Positions 1 through 11,984 are shown, counted from the stretch's first letter. The stretch is 64,000 nt of DNA from Epiperipatus broadwayi (GCA_028023455.1 JAQFVV010000012.1:5556499-5620498), one strand, 5' to 3'. Made by a program: numbers and translations. The notes: generated by a model from the sequence alone, not told the origin.

Positions 1-902
1 CAACACAATTGAAAAAAGTAGTGCCATTCTAACTCCAAAAGACAAATTGAGAAGGGGAACAAAATTAAAGTCAAAATTGTTGTGCATGTAATTAATAAAT
101 GAAAATATTGTTGCACAAACACATAATTATATCATCATAGTTCTGAAAGAGGACTTGTAGCATGAGAGGCTTGTAATTACTAGATTCTATAATTAGCCTA
201 AGTGACTGAAAACAACAACATGTAACAAAAAAATAAATAGAAAATAACTGTAATGATTAATTTAGCTCTAATGGTATTTTCATTCATTTTTTATTTCATA
301 ATATTTTTTATAAACAAAGCAAAACTCTCCATACAGTATTTATAAACAATTATGTGCTAGTATAAGATAGTGATCACGTGATAATATTTTTTTATTAAGC
401 AAATAATTTCATAATGTGATAGTCTATTATTTTATTAAAATAAAAGAATCAATGGAAAAATATGCAGCCAATGGCCCCTAAAAAACTATCTACTTTTAGA
501 AATTCCTATAACTAAAATAAAGTAAATACTGAGAGTTTCAACATCACATTTTTTTCCTACGACTTTATTTATATCTTATGAACACTTTCACTCATTTTTC
601 TAAATCTGGAAATATAACAATATCTTAGTAATCATCAAAATAAAATAAAATGAATAATACTTATTACAGTAATGAGTTATAATGTAGATGTAATTAGCCT
701 TCATCACAGCTGTCAAATTGCTACGAAATATTTCATCTGGATGATTATATTGGTAGATATAAGTAGATAATCATATGCATATGTAACATTAAATACAATT
801 TCTTTATAACAATAAATACTATTATAGTAAATATAGTCTCCCACTTAAATGTTTGATAATACATATCCAAAAATGTTTCCATTTTCCTATTGCTTCTCTT
901 TG
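1..902. other. AT-rich sequence without a gene
   Basis: No reading frame here has protein-like composition, and stops are dense on both strands. The only structure I see is a worn relic of a fold-back repeat at about 315-396, listed separately. The stretch is consistent with intron or intergenic DNA. Confidence 0.6.
315..396 (+). repeat. worn fragment of the 12.2-kb fold-back family
   Basis: The motif ACTCTCCATACAGTA is followed by a TATAAGATAGTGATCACGTG-like tail. The same two blocks occur, in the same order but with an insert between them, near 12400-12465 and, inverted, near 59500-59565. This looks like the outer end of that repeat with its centre lost. Similarity is patchy, so the boundaries are approximate. 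Confidence 0.4.
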
Positions 903-1400
903 TATATAAAGAAGGCTGTGTTGAATACTTAAGGCAGAGAATGTGAATATTCATCGATCCAGTTATGTATTATAAAATATTTTTTAAACCAGGTTGATTT
1001 TTTGTTTAACAAAGTAAAGAAATTCCTTGTTATTTTTAAACTTTGTAATAAACATTTAAGCGATCTAATATATATGTAATGTAATAAATCACAATATGAA
1101 TATATATTTAACCTTAAATGCAACCGCTTTTAAATAGAAAATACTGTTATATTCCCACTTCCATATTCAACAATAAATAGATTATATTTGTACATAAAGA
1201 AGACTATTCATACCTAAGGCAGAAAGTGTGAATATTAATTAATCAAATTATTTATAGTAAGATATTTATTAAACAAATGTATTTTTTATTTAAGAAACAA
1301 AGAAATTCCTTTTTACTTTTAAACTTACAATAATTAATTGGATTGATTAACATTCACACTTTCTGCTTTAAATATTCAAGACAGTTTTCTTTATATAGAA
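903..1400. repeat. unnamed repeat: two direct copies plus an inverted arm
   Basis: The block 903-1051 (a TATAAAGAAG start, then a GGCAGA-AATGTGAATATT region, then AAAGAAATTCCTT) recurs as 1191-1333 about 288 bp later. An inverted copy of its first 55 bases lies at 1341-1398, so 1191-1398 is a hairpin with arms of about 55 bp around the word GCAGAAAGTGTGAAT. No protein is encoded. It resembles a short fold-back element that was partly duplicated; I do not recognise the family. Confidence 0.6.
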
Positions 1401-2062
1401 ATAAAACCAATAAGAATAAGAAAGTGGAACCATTTTTTTGTTATCATATTGTCAAAAATTGAAGTGAAATTATACATTACTTACTGTAACAGTAATTAGT
1501 ATTTAAAATATTTATTGTGTTTAACATTATATATACACTGCTAATAAAATAAATTATGCAAAACATATATATATATATCATCACGTTGTGATTGACTATA
1601 TTATATATATGGTGCGTGTAAACTATCAAGCCAAACTATGGCATGGTCTGAAATTTATTTTATTTTCTTTGCTTTAAAAGAAATAATACTTCTCATAGAT
1701 GATCACTTATTCTGTGATAACTGAGGGTGCTCCAAAATGTTGAGTGATATTATTTAATAAAAATATGCATGTTAAAATTCATTCCACTTTTCTAAAGTGA
1801 ATAATGTAGTAATAGCATAATAATAAATATCCAAGAGCAAAATCACTTTATATTCTACTTTTATACTGCCATCTATGGAGTTCTGTAATGAATAGATATT
1901 AGGTAATAGTATTTTTTAAATTCACATATTAAGAGTAGTTTCTTTGATAATGAGAATCTTGAATCTGTTTTAAATTATTTTGAATTTTAGACAAAAACAT
2001 TATTAGTAAAAAAAAAATTACAAAAATAAAAGATTGTTGCTAAATGATAGTGTAGAAAAGTT

Positions 2063-2155
2063 TGTTTTCATGTGTCAAAACATCGACCGGGAAGCGAACC
2101 CAGGACAACTGCTTGTAAGGCAGCTGTGCTGACCACTCGGCCACCAACGCTTGAC
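2063..2155 (-). repeat. tRNA-derived SINE with 15-bp target-site duplication
   Basis: On the minus strand this reads as a tRNA-like body beginning GCGTTGGTGG, with an A-box-like GGCCGAGTGG, an anticodon-loop region CTTACAA and a B box GGTTCGCTTCC, followed by a short tail ending TTTGACACATGAAAACA. It is flanked on both sides by TAGTGTAGAAAAGTT (2048-2062 and 2156-2170), a 15-bp direct repeat, so it arrived by LINE-type retroposition. The acceptor stem is largely wobble-paired and T-loop position 58 is C instead of A. A second copy at 56349-56420 shares that change and the same short flanks, so this is a repeat family and not a working tRNA gene. Confidence 0.85.
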
Positions 2156-3082
2156 TAGTGTAGAAAAGTTGCAGATGAATTAGAGAGATCCAAGTTCTTC
2201 ATTGATGAAAGAATATAAGAAAAAATTGCTTCTAAGAAGTATAGTATATACTGATAAGTCTCACAAACAAAACCTACAGGAAATAAGCTCCGTTAGTTTT
2301 AGAATAGTAATAAACAATTTTTATTAACATATAATGTATAAAAATACATTGTTATATAATAATAAGCAAGCATCTGTTTCCATACTATTTATTTTTAATA
2401 AAATATACAAATTTATTTGACTTCAGTTTTGTTTAATACATTTTATATGTATATCTAAAATTTATGTATGTACGGAAAATATATTAACTGTAAGAAAATA
2501 CTGTATAAAATATTTGGTTAGAATTGCTAAGTAGAATGCAAAGATTTAGAAGCACAGAAAATCTCCTGACAGATTCTTGTAATATATTTGTTTCTCGCAG
2601 TAGTTTTCTAGATTAAAGCTTAAATTCATAAATCACCTAATAGCTTTTGAAACACATTAACAAAATGTTAAAGCATTGCTATTAGTCTTACATAAATTAA
2701 AAAAAACACAGACAGTTAATTTTTTTTTGTTGTATGTTTACATATTTAACATTTTAATAAGTATTAAAAAGAAATTATTTTTAATAATATTATAGTAGTT
2801 TTATTTGTAATCACTTTATGTCTATATATATCATATTCAAATTTCTGAGATACAAATAATATGCGTATACATATTATCATTGTATCTACTAAAAATTTAA
2901 AATCTGCTGAAATTAAGACAAAATTACTAAAAGACCTACATTTTTTTGATTGTCAGACTATTATTTTAACATAAATTATAATTTACTTAAGAAACATTTT
3001 TATTTAATCTTAAATACTCAAATGTTAGATGTAATAAGCATAATACGGTAAACCTTTAATGTACACAAAATTTTAATATATA

Positions 3083-3249
3083 GGGTATATGATCACAGAC
3101 TTTCACATGACCCACCATTCTCCACTCTATCTAATAACACTGATCCACTTAAACACATATATGTTGAAAAGATACACTTAAACACATATATTTTGAAAAG
3201 ATAAATAATCACCAATATACGTATTTCATGCTAAACCAGCAATCATCAT
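3083..3249 (-). ncRNA. hammerhead-ribozyme-like repeat, copy B
   Basis: On the minus strand, from 3249 downward, the sequence shows a GATGA core, a stem-loop of TGCT and AGCA around GGTTT, GAAA, the self-complementary ATACGTAT, an A at the cleavage position, then TTGGT. This is the hammerhead order of core, stem II, GAAA, stem III, cleavage site and stem I. The first core base (C3) is A, the closing pair of stem II is mismatched and the 5' strand of stem I is missing, so this copy should be inactive. A tail of about 125 bases continues to 3083 and matches the other copies. Inside it, a 28-31 base block around ACTTAAACACATATAT is tandemly doubled (about 3147-3206). Confidence 0.65.
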
Positions 3250-3679
3250 AAAAAAACATTTAGTTCGATAAAAATAAGTAAATTAAAAATTTAATAGACG
3301 TTATGCTTTTGTTTGCCTTTCATAACTTAACTGGTTTTTTTATTTACAATTTTTGTTAGGGTGTTTAGCTAACAGTCTTTTGGATCTATTTTTAATTGAG
3401 TAATGTAAAAAGATATCTCACATATAAAAATGCTGTACTCAATATGCTATTTATGTGCTTAAAGTCATATGACTTTCCAATCAACTAAGCATATGATTAG
3501 TTTTTTTATTTTATTAATAATATATTTATACCCCAGAAATAAGTAACTAAAAACTTTAATCAACTATTTATTTAAAAAGCCTGTATTGTAGTGAAACTTA
3601 TTTTTTAAAATAACAACTTTAATTTGCTAATTAAGAACATTATTAGAAATAAGAAAAAAAAAAATTAATATGCACTTTA

Positions 3680-3840
3680 AAAAAAAGTGGACCAACTGAT
3701 GAGTGCTGGTTTAGCACAAAATACGAGTATTGGTGATTATTCATCTTTTCAACATGTCTGTAATCAGGTGGGTCAACAATATAAGATGGAACTGAGAGTT
3801 GTGGGTCGTGTGAAAATCTGAGTTCAAATCCCTCGTATAT
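3680..3840 (+). ncRNA. hammerhead-ribozyme-like repeat, copy A
   Basis: Positions 3691-3734 lay out a hammerhead: ACCAA (stem I, 5'), CTGATGA core at 3696-3702, GTGCT (stem II), loop GGTTT, AGCAC, then AAAA where GAAA is expected (G12 changed to A), a short stem III region ATACGAGT, A at the cleavage position and TTGGT (stem I, 3', fully complementary to ACCAA). The tail to about 3840 matches copies B, C and D and includes GAGTTCAAATCCC, which resembles a Pol III B box. Copies A and B lie head to head, 0.45 kb apart. The G12 change predicts loss of cleavage in this copy. Confidence 0.7.
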
Positions 3841-4264
3841 TACATATATAAATGCAGGCGTTAAGCTTGTACAATGTAGTAAAAATAAATATGGAATATT
3901 TTACTGTATTTGATGATTATATAGTACCAATACTAACAATTGTTTAATATACTGAATATATTGCAAATATATCTTTAATAAATATTAAAATTAATAATTA
4001 AAATATTAATAGTTATGTTTAATAAAATGAGTGAAAAACTATAGTCTATCTATGCATTTTAATACTATTTTAAAAGAAGTTTAATGTGCAGATTTTATTG
4101 TTAATAAATATTATAATTAATATTTTCACAGTTATTGAAATAGAACAAATCCAATAGCAGCTGGATATTCTATTACAAAACTGCATGAAAAAAAAATAGT
4201 CTAATAAAATATTCTTATAAAATGAATAATCAATGTATAAATTGCTGTGTGTGCATGTCCACAT

Positions 4265-6380
4265 GTACTAGATATAAAATATGTAGCACAAGTACACAGG
4301 TTTAAAAAATTAAAAGAAAAATCAGTTTAAACATTTTAATCCTACTATTAAATATTATATAATGGAAAGTTACTTTGTAATAATTGAAAAACAATAAAAT
4401 GTAATGGAAGAAAGAAAAATAGTTTTGATGTGCACAAAAATTTGAATTACAGAGTTTATAAAAATAAAAAGTACTTTGTGTCCCTTAGGATTTGCTTCAT
4501 GAATGGAATTCTAAATAAAAACTTGAAATCTAAATCTACTATTGAAAATTTGGGATTACTAAAAATAAGAAAGTTATTGATCAATTTTTAAAATTAGTAA
4601 TGATTTTTTTTTTATTTTACTTTTCTTCATTTAGTGCTTGATCTGATTGGCTGGTGATAGTCATAAGTGCTTGAGAGATTTGCACTCTCTCAGTTTAATT
4701 TCAATACCGTCTGCGCTTTATAAAAATAAAAATAAATATCATTTACCAAACAATGATATAATTTTAAAATTTACGCAAAATTATTTGTTTCCACAACATG
4801 TTATGAAAGGAATAAAGAAAATATTTATTAAAAAACGTTGTACTGAAACAGATGTCAAATATTGTAACTAGATTTTGTTAAAACTGTTTTTGGAAAGAAT
4901 CCATTAGTACAGTGATAAATGTAAACAATAGCAAGTAGGTTATAAATAGGTCAGAAATAAATAAATATGAGAGTCTCATCTAGACTATTTCAAGTTTAAC
5001 TCCAGAAGCAGTTTTGCAGTGATTCCATTCATAGAAGAGAGATTGCTAGATATAAAAGTTTTCCACCAAATAACTTAGATAACCATATCTTTCTCACTGC
5101 TTTAAAGTATTTTTCAATAGCCATTTATATTAGCAAATATAGTGATCTTATCCAAAAAAGACTGTCCTATGTGTGGTTAAACAACTAAAAAGTGCACCAG
5201 ACAACATACCCAGCGATGCAAGTGGATTCATTGACTAACACTGAAGTTTGTTAAAACCAGCCATTTCCTGCTGCTTTAATGAATAAAAAAGTGGACTATG
5301 CTGGAAGACCTACCCCAGACTATTGTAAAGCATTGCTAGTGCCCAAGGATTTATAACTATTATCTTTAAATGAACTAATTAAGACATTCATAAAGATAGT
5401 AAAAAAAAACATCTGTAGAAAATCATGTTTTGAAATTGCTTTAACTTCACACTTGGTAACATCGTATCAATATAATTATTCTAAGGCCTTAAATTTAAAA
5501 TATCTGTAATACTTATTTTATTACCTTTAATATTTTGTATACTTAATAATAGTTGCAAATGCATAAGCAACAATTTTATATATTTATTGTTAATAAACTG
5601 TTAGCTTAATTTTTATTATTAATCAAACTCACTCCAAACACTATACTATTAAAATCTATTATGCTATTAATATCCACAACCCTGAGAAATCATGTAATCC
5701 ACTGGAAGACCTGCAGGAAAAATGGCAATAATATATAAATGATGATGATCAACTGTTAATAAGTTTTTCAAAAGTAAACTTTCTATTTAGAAAGTTTGGC
5801 ACTTTAAAGTTTCATTTTTTTTATTGGAACTAGGAAAACAAATTAAAATACTTTTGGGAAAATTTGCATTTAGTTTTAATTTAATCTTCTGTGCTATGTT
5901 ATAAGTTAATATCATGACCATCACAAATGTTTGGTTAATATTATTGTACATATTTGAATTTAATCATAACTATTCACAATTTATAAATATTTATTATCTT
6001 TTCTCATCTTGAGTCAAAATTTGCCATTACATACTTATGTATATTGGAAAAGCCTAAAATTACCATTACTATATATATATTACTTTTGGTATTAGAATGA
6101 ATATTTATGTTTGTTTTTTATTAAATATTATTTACTCTAAAACCAGAATGAATATGAATTACTGAATCATTATTACATATTTTCTTAATCTGGAAAAATT
6201 TTTCATCCAGGAAAACTAAAAATCCAAGAATGCACAAATAATAGTATGGATCAATATTCTATTTACTCTTTTAAAATTGACTATATTGATATTGATTAGT
6301 ATAAGACTCATATTTATTTGATTTAGAAGTATATACTCTTATTCTTTTCTTTTACTTTCTTTGCACTTCTTCATATATTC
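4265..6380. other. AT-rich sequence without a recognisable gene
   Basis: Short frames occur (for example 4647-4871) but they lack conserved motifs, splice context or balanced codon use. I see no repeat pair or hairpin of note here. Confidence 0.5.
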
Positions 6381-6386
6381 ATATAT

Positions 6387-6600
6387 ATTGCTTATAATAA
6401 CTCTTCTCATATACACTTTAATGCAAAAAAAAAATTAAATAAAACTTCTTTATTTTCCTGACAGTTTCGACTGTCCAGCAGTCTTCATCAGAGCTCTGAT
6501 GGAGACTGCTGGACAGTCGAAACTGTCAGGAAAATAAAGAAGTTTTATTTTAAAAAATGTTTGCATTAAAGTGTATATGAGAGCTATTATAAGCAATATA
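6387..6600. repeat. near-perfect palindrome, arms about 107 bp
   Basis: The sequence is an inverted repeat centred on GAGCTC at 6491-6496 with essentially no spacer. Both arms carry, from the centre outward, CTCTGATGRAGACTGCTGG, ACAGTCGAAACTGTCAGG, AAAATAAAGAAGTTTTATT, GCATTAAAGTGTATATGAGA and TTATAAGCAATATAT. The arms differ by a few substitutions and small indels. It ends in TA-rich sequence. The outer end resembles the ends at 28943-28990 and 29385-29440, which suggests one repeat family joined head to head here. The inner CTGATGA and CGAAAC words recall a hammerhead core but the required stem I and III partners are absent. Confidence 0.85.
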
Positions 6601-6604
6601 TTTA

Positions 6605-8150
6605 TTTGATTTGTAATATATAATACAAAAAAATTTAAAAGACAATATTTAAAAATAAAACAGAAAAAATATATATAAATTATAAATGTAATTTTTATGA
6701 AAATAAAAAAAAAGCTATAGTAATTTTCAAACATTTATTGTGAATTTACTTCTTGTGAAGGACTTATTAAATACAAGATAATAAATTCTACCTGACAAAG
6801 GCCAAACATTATATATCACATAGCATGGGCTTTTCTCCAAACTTAACACATCAACAGTTGATGCAGAACATGTATTTGTAATTATGTAATTAAATTAAAG
6901 AATTTAGAGAAAAATTTTATAGAAATATATTAAAATATTCGAAATATAATTAATTTCTCTACCAATTAAGAGAGTATAATTGGAAGTTAAAAAAATTTAA
7001 AAGTTTTACAAAATACATGTCTGATATATGTATATCAAATTATACAATTGCAGATTAAGTTTTAAGGATATTTAAGAGATATGGAATCCTAACATATTGA
7101 CTATGTTGAGTCAATAGAAATGCACCTTTGGAGACATTTGTTTATATATATATATATTGCTTATTTTTATTAGAAATATTATAACAGTGTTAAATATAAG
7201 TTTTTAATATGTTTTTGTGTTATATAAAAAAAGAAAAGAAATGGAATTAAAAATAATATCATATTAGAGTGCAATTTATAATAAAAGACTATATTTGGCT
7301 AATAATAGTTAGCCTAATAAATAATTAGTTACAAAATTAATATACTTTTTTTTTAAAATTGATAATCATCAATAAGGTCATGTAAGAACTATATACTTAT
7401 AAATGGGTAAATGATAGATAATGATAAAGATATTTGAAAGGATGTAGGCCAATTTGTGATGGTAGTTTAACATTGTTTTTGATGAATTATTTATGTGATA
7501 AATATTATTAAAATATTTGGTCTGTATATGTGTGAGAGAGGTAGATATTTACCTTTCACTACTATTTTTTATAAATATAAACAGCTAATGAATAGTGCAT
7601 ACTACCTAAACAATTACAGATCAAATTCAGTCTAAATATTAATACTATATTTATAATAATAAGCAATCAATCACACACATAACATATAGTAAATCTGTTT
7701 TAAATTTATTAGATTCTTTCATTTCATATATGTATCCAAATAGAGATTGTTTTAAGTGATTAACCATAATATTAACACATGTTTAAAAAATGAAATGGAA
7801 TAACTGGTAAAATAGTTTTGCTCACCTCTCAGTTGGGTGATCAAAATATAACAGTCAATAACTCATCGATTTGTATTGATTGAGCTTCATTATTGAATGG
7901 CTCAAAATAAAACAATAAATATTATTATTATGAATTGCCTAACACAATGATGGCTAAAAATACACCAATTTCAGGTAAATGATTTTATTCATGCTTCACA
8001 TTAGGCAGCCAAAAAATGTAATTGATATAATTCTGCCATGTCAGAAATTAAAGGGGCATATTTCTTATTGTACGATATTATTATTATCCACACATTGGAT
8101 TTGCCAAAAATGTAATGATTACTGATTAGAGATAATATCAAACTTAATTT
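6605..8150. other. AT-rich sequence without a gene
   Basis: Only (TA)n tracts (for example 7145-7160), homopolymer runs and scattered stops are visible. No coding signal or clear repeat was found. Confidence 0.5.
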
Positions 8151-8153
8151 TGT

Positions 8154-8868
8154 ATCACCATCATCAACTATTATCAATCCTCAATCCATTACAGTATGAA
8201 GTTCTCTGTAAGTTCAATCCATCTTCTCTGATCTCTAGACTATATTCTTCACACCGCCCTTGCACATTTTCTTATTCCATTCATCCAACTCACATGTGGT
8301 TATTTTCTGGGTCTTTTACAATCTCTTGTAATCCAGTTTAAGATTTCAACTATTCATCTATTACCATCTTTTCTAGCAGTATTCCCAACTCCTCTTCAGT
8401 CTCTTAATTCTTTCAATGATGTCAGTTACACCTGTTTATTCTCATGCCCATGTATTTCATTTTTTATCTCTTCTTGATATTATAAACATGCATCTCTCCA
8501 TACTTCTTTGAGTGGTCTGAAATATCTGTATCACTCTTTTCCTAAGTGTTCAAGTCTCAGATTTGTAAACTGGTAGCATGCATTTATTAAAAACCTTTCT
8601 TTTCAAACACATGGGCATATTTTCTTATAATATTAAGTTATTTCTATTAAAAGCACTCTAACCAAGTTTAATTCTAAGATCAATTCCATTCAATATGTTT
8701 CCATCCAGAGTAATAACCTGACAATGTTATTTGTAGTTATTAACTTCTTCTAACTCATAATAATCAATCTTTATTTTCATTTTTTGAGAAAATCCATTAA
8801 ACATTATTTCAGACTTTTTAATGTTTATCTTTAATCCTACTTCCTTACTTTCATCTGATAACTTTGCA
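8154..8868 (-). mobile_element. 3' fragment of an RTE-type LINE (copy 4)
   Basis: The minus strand matches, base for base over long stretches, the 3' part of the open reverse-transcriptase frame at 36389-38221, from the region just after the FADD catalytic motif to the C-terminus. Recognisable blocks are the thumb region, the TTQRSMERC-like region and the C-terminal WAGHIARR-like region. The frame is broken by many stops and small indels. The element end, on the left, is the GATGATG-type microsatellite tail typical of RTE elements. It is 5' truncated, the usual fate of LINE insertions, and older than the 36-kb copy. Confidence 0.85.
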
Positions 8869-9065
8869 TAAAAGTGTTTTTTTTTTTAAAAAAATTATCT
8901 AATAAACAGTATAGATACCAAAATTATACAAGTTAATTGGATTATGTACACAAATTTTTTGACCTAATTTGCTTCCAGATTGATTTTTTTAAAAATCAAA
9001 ATAAATTTAAGATAAGTATTATTATTCATGCTTACACCTCGTTTAATCTATAGTAAGGAATAAAA

Positions 9066-9485
9066 ATAGAAATAAAACAAACTAACTCCTTTTTTTTTTA
9101 AACTTGTTTTTATATGATTATAAGCATGAAAAAAAAAATCCAATGTTTTTCAAGGCACACTAAAATAAAATAAAATATATATATAACAAATAACACATAT
9201 TTCAAAAAATTAAAAAAATTAAAAATAAATAAATAAATAAAAAATTACAAAATATATTCATAACCAAAAATTTTTGGTTATGAATATATTTTCTAATTTT
9301 TTATTTATTTATTTATTTTTTATTTTTTTGGAATATGTGTTATTTGTTATATATATATTATTTTATTTTAGTGTGCCTTGAAAAAGACTATATAAAATAG
9401 TCTAAACATTGGATTTTTTTTTTCCATGCTTATAGTCATATAAAAACAAGTTTTAAAAAGGAGTTAGTTTGTTTTATTTTTATAT
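9066..9485. repeat. 420-bp palindrome, arms about 200 bp
   Basis: The two halves are reverse complements around CCAAAAATTTTTGG, centre between 9270 and 9271. Outward from the centre both arms carry ATATATTC, long (AAAT)n-like runs, GTGTTATTTGTTATATAT, AGTGTGCCTTGAAAAA, CATTGGATTTTTT, CATGCTTATA, AAAACAAGTTT and GGAGTTAGTTTGTTTTATT. The right arm alone has about 20 extra bases, GACTATATAAAATAGTC, which is itself a small hairpin. There is no coding content. It is either a fold-back transposon or a head-to-head duplication of one repeat. Confidence 0.85.
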
Positions 9486-9707
9486 TGGATATTTATGAAC
9501 TATTTTGAAAAGAAGAACTCTGTGCTTGATATATTAAATTATTTAAGGAACAAAAATATAATTTTGACAAAATCTTGAGACTTCATTACAATCCAAAATT
9601 ACAATGTAACTATGATAATAGAGAAGATATAATTTTTCCACAGCATATATATTTAGTATTTTACATAATTTGTGCAACTCTCATATAATGGCTATTATAA
9701 ATTTTTA

Positions 9708-10890
9708 GTACTGTTCTATTAGTATGTTGATACCACTTGATGGCATTGTTTCTATGAAAACACATATATATATAATGTTACCGGGCACACCACATTATTT
9801 GTGAAATAATAATAAGAATAATTGTACAGGTTAATATAATTCATTTATTTTCCTTAATAAATTACTGTAATTCTTTTTAAAATTTCTTTTTGTCTCTGGA
9901 TATAACTAGGAGAAATTTTACAGTCAGACATTTTATCATGCAGGTTCATGTAATTCATTGATTGATTTCCTTAATAAATTACTGTAAATTTATTCAATTA
10001 ACAATTTTACAATGATAAATTTAAACATTTAACAAGTTCCTACAAATTTCATATTAGTCTTTTCACATCCGCAAGAATTAAAACATCAATTAACAGATGT
10101 TATTGCAAATATTTTATTCTAGTAGAATTCCCTGGGTATGCCAGTGATTTGTGCTGGCAAACCCTCCCTTCCCACAAACTTTAAAAAATCTACTATCATT
10201 GCTTGATAAATAACTAACTATGTCATGGTAGAAGAAATGAGAATGCTTTAATTACTGAACTGTATCTGACTCTTTTTTTGTCATTAATATGTGACTAAGA
10301 TATGGTGATAACATTAATGGCACACCTATTAATAACAATTAATGATTTCCAACTCGATTGTTTTTGTTATTTTTTTAAGATTAAGAAATGTATTCTTTTT
10401 GCAATTTCTTTTTATCTCTGGATATAAGTACGAAAAATTTTACAGTCAGACATTTTAACTCTCGTAGGTGTTCTCGTGAACTGTGGCTTTTATGGGAGAA
10501 CAGTGAAATTGTGGTTTCCTGTAACCTTTTTTAATTATTTACACCTTACATGTTGGATTCAGAAGTGGGGTAATGGGCTTATAATTACTACTTTTTAATA
10601 CTATGTTAGGTAAGTTGTACTGTAATTACTTTTGAATGCAAATTGCAATAGTTCTGCAACCTTTAAATCCACCCACCTTGAAATGTTGTGGTAGCGAAGT
10701 GTTAACATTGGTAAAAGATAGTACTGTGTGCACTCACACAAACTGCACAAGACAAAGCAAGCTGTTAGTTACAACAGAAAAAAAAGTTGTGGCTGTTTGG
10801 TTTGACTACAGCCCACTAAATAGCATATTTATGTGCATTTGGATGGGATCAATGCCATCAAGTGGTATCAACATGCTAATAGAACAGTAC
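9708..10890. mobile_element. non-autonomous element with 41-bp terminal inverted repeats
   Basis: 9708-9748 (GTACTGTTCTATTAG, then TGTTGATACCACTTGATGG) is repeated in inverted orientation at 10850-10890. The flanks are AATTTTT-like on both sides, possibly a target duplication of about 8 bp, though low complexity makes this weak. The interior encodes no transposase; the 88-codon frame at 10636-10902 runs into the right end and is unlikely to be real. Inside are a direct repeat (9881-9935 and 10403-10457) around TTACAGTCAGACATTTTA and a 145-bp module also found at 29021-29166. This is best read as a MITE-like DNA transposon relic of unknown superfamily. Confidence 0.7.
10224..10368 (+). repeat. 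145-bp module shared with 29021-29166 (inverted)
   Basis: The block from CATGGTAGAAGAAATGAG through ATTAATGGCACACCTATT to CAACTCGATTGTTTTTG occurs again on the opposite strand at 29021-29166 with only a few differences. The sequences outside the block do not match, so it is a discrete repeat that either moved alone or sits inside different larger elements. Confidence 0.8.
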
Positions 10891-10899
10891 CAATTTTTT

Positions 10900-11980
10900 T
10901 AAAGATTAGTTATTAAATTGACCTTTATCAATGAAAAACTTATTTATTTGGACTATTTTTTTATTGTTTTTGAATTCAAATATTGTACACGTGATCTTAT
11001 ACTTGGTGTCTGTTTGAAAAATAACAGCATTGGAAGCATAAATGAAAAATAAATAAATACATAATCAAAAAAAAACTAAATAAAATTAGTACTATCATTA
11101 AAAATCAAGACTTTTTTATTGATTCAAAGTAGTAAAAGTTTTAAAAATATAGCAGCCTTCCATTATTATACCTAAAATTGTATTATTTGCAATAAATTTG
11201 AAAACTTAAAAATAACATGGTTAATGTTAAATTAATATGGTTTGTTATCAGCTTTGACAGAATTCTTTTTAAAAGTTTAATAAATTTTTGATAATTACTG
11301 TGATATTAATATAACTTTAGTACTTTTGGAAACAAGCTAAGCAGAAGTTAAATTGGAATAGTATTAAAGATCATCAAGTTAGTCAAACTTATTGGACATA
11401 AATGATTCCAAAAATGATTACCTTATCTCCTAATATCAACATCTTAATGTTGTAATACTTGTTAGTAACTAAGGGTTTTTACTAAAAATTCTGAAATAAT
11501 TTAAAGAAAATTAAAATAATCAACAATATTTTTTTCCCTGAGCAACAGACTTATACATGCACTGAAAAAATATTTTCTCAAATTGAACATATCACAGCCT
11601 CATCTTTATTTAACCAGCAACCTGCACCTAATAGATGAGTGGCTATTTCCTTGATTGTGACCATCTCATTAACTATTTTTTTAATCTGCAGTTTTGAACA
11701 ATTCTATGTATAAAAAATTAGATAATCAAGAAAGTATTACTTCTATGGTTAGAGGAGTTATGAATGCCAGATTTTTTTGAAACTGGAAAGGTAAACATGG
11801 AAGCATATCTATTAACATTGGTAACTATGCAATGTTACTTCTCATTTCCCCATTGAAGATAAATTAAAATAGTTATATGTGCATATATCTGTTATTATAT
11901 TATAATAAATTTAAATTGTAATTATTATTATTATTAACATTGTTGTTGTTATTATTGTTATTAGAGCAGATTTAAACCCA
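10900..11980. other. AT-rich sequence without a gene
   Basis: No coding frame or repeat pair was recognised. A (TTA)n-like microsatellite lies at about 11915-11965. Confidence 0.5.
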
Positions 11981-11984
11981 GACT

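Noticed and set aside
6487-6530. Complete hammerhead ribozyme in the palindrome
   Set aside because: An extra base sits before stem II, and no sequence downstream pairs with the would-be stem I.
6450-6734. 94-codon minus frame
   Set aside because: Its C-terminal part is the palindrome itself and the rest is low-complexity AT sequence.
10636-10902. 88-codon frame as a gene
   Set aside because: It runs through the inverted end of a transposon-like element and has no family features.
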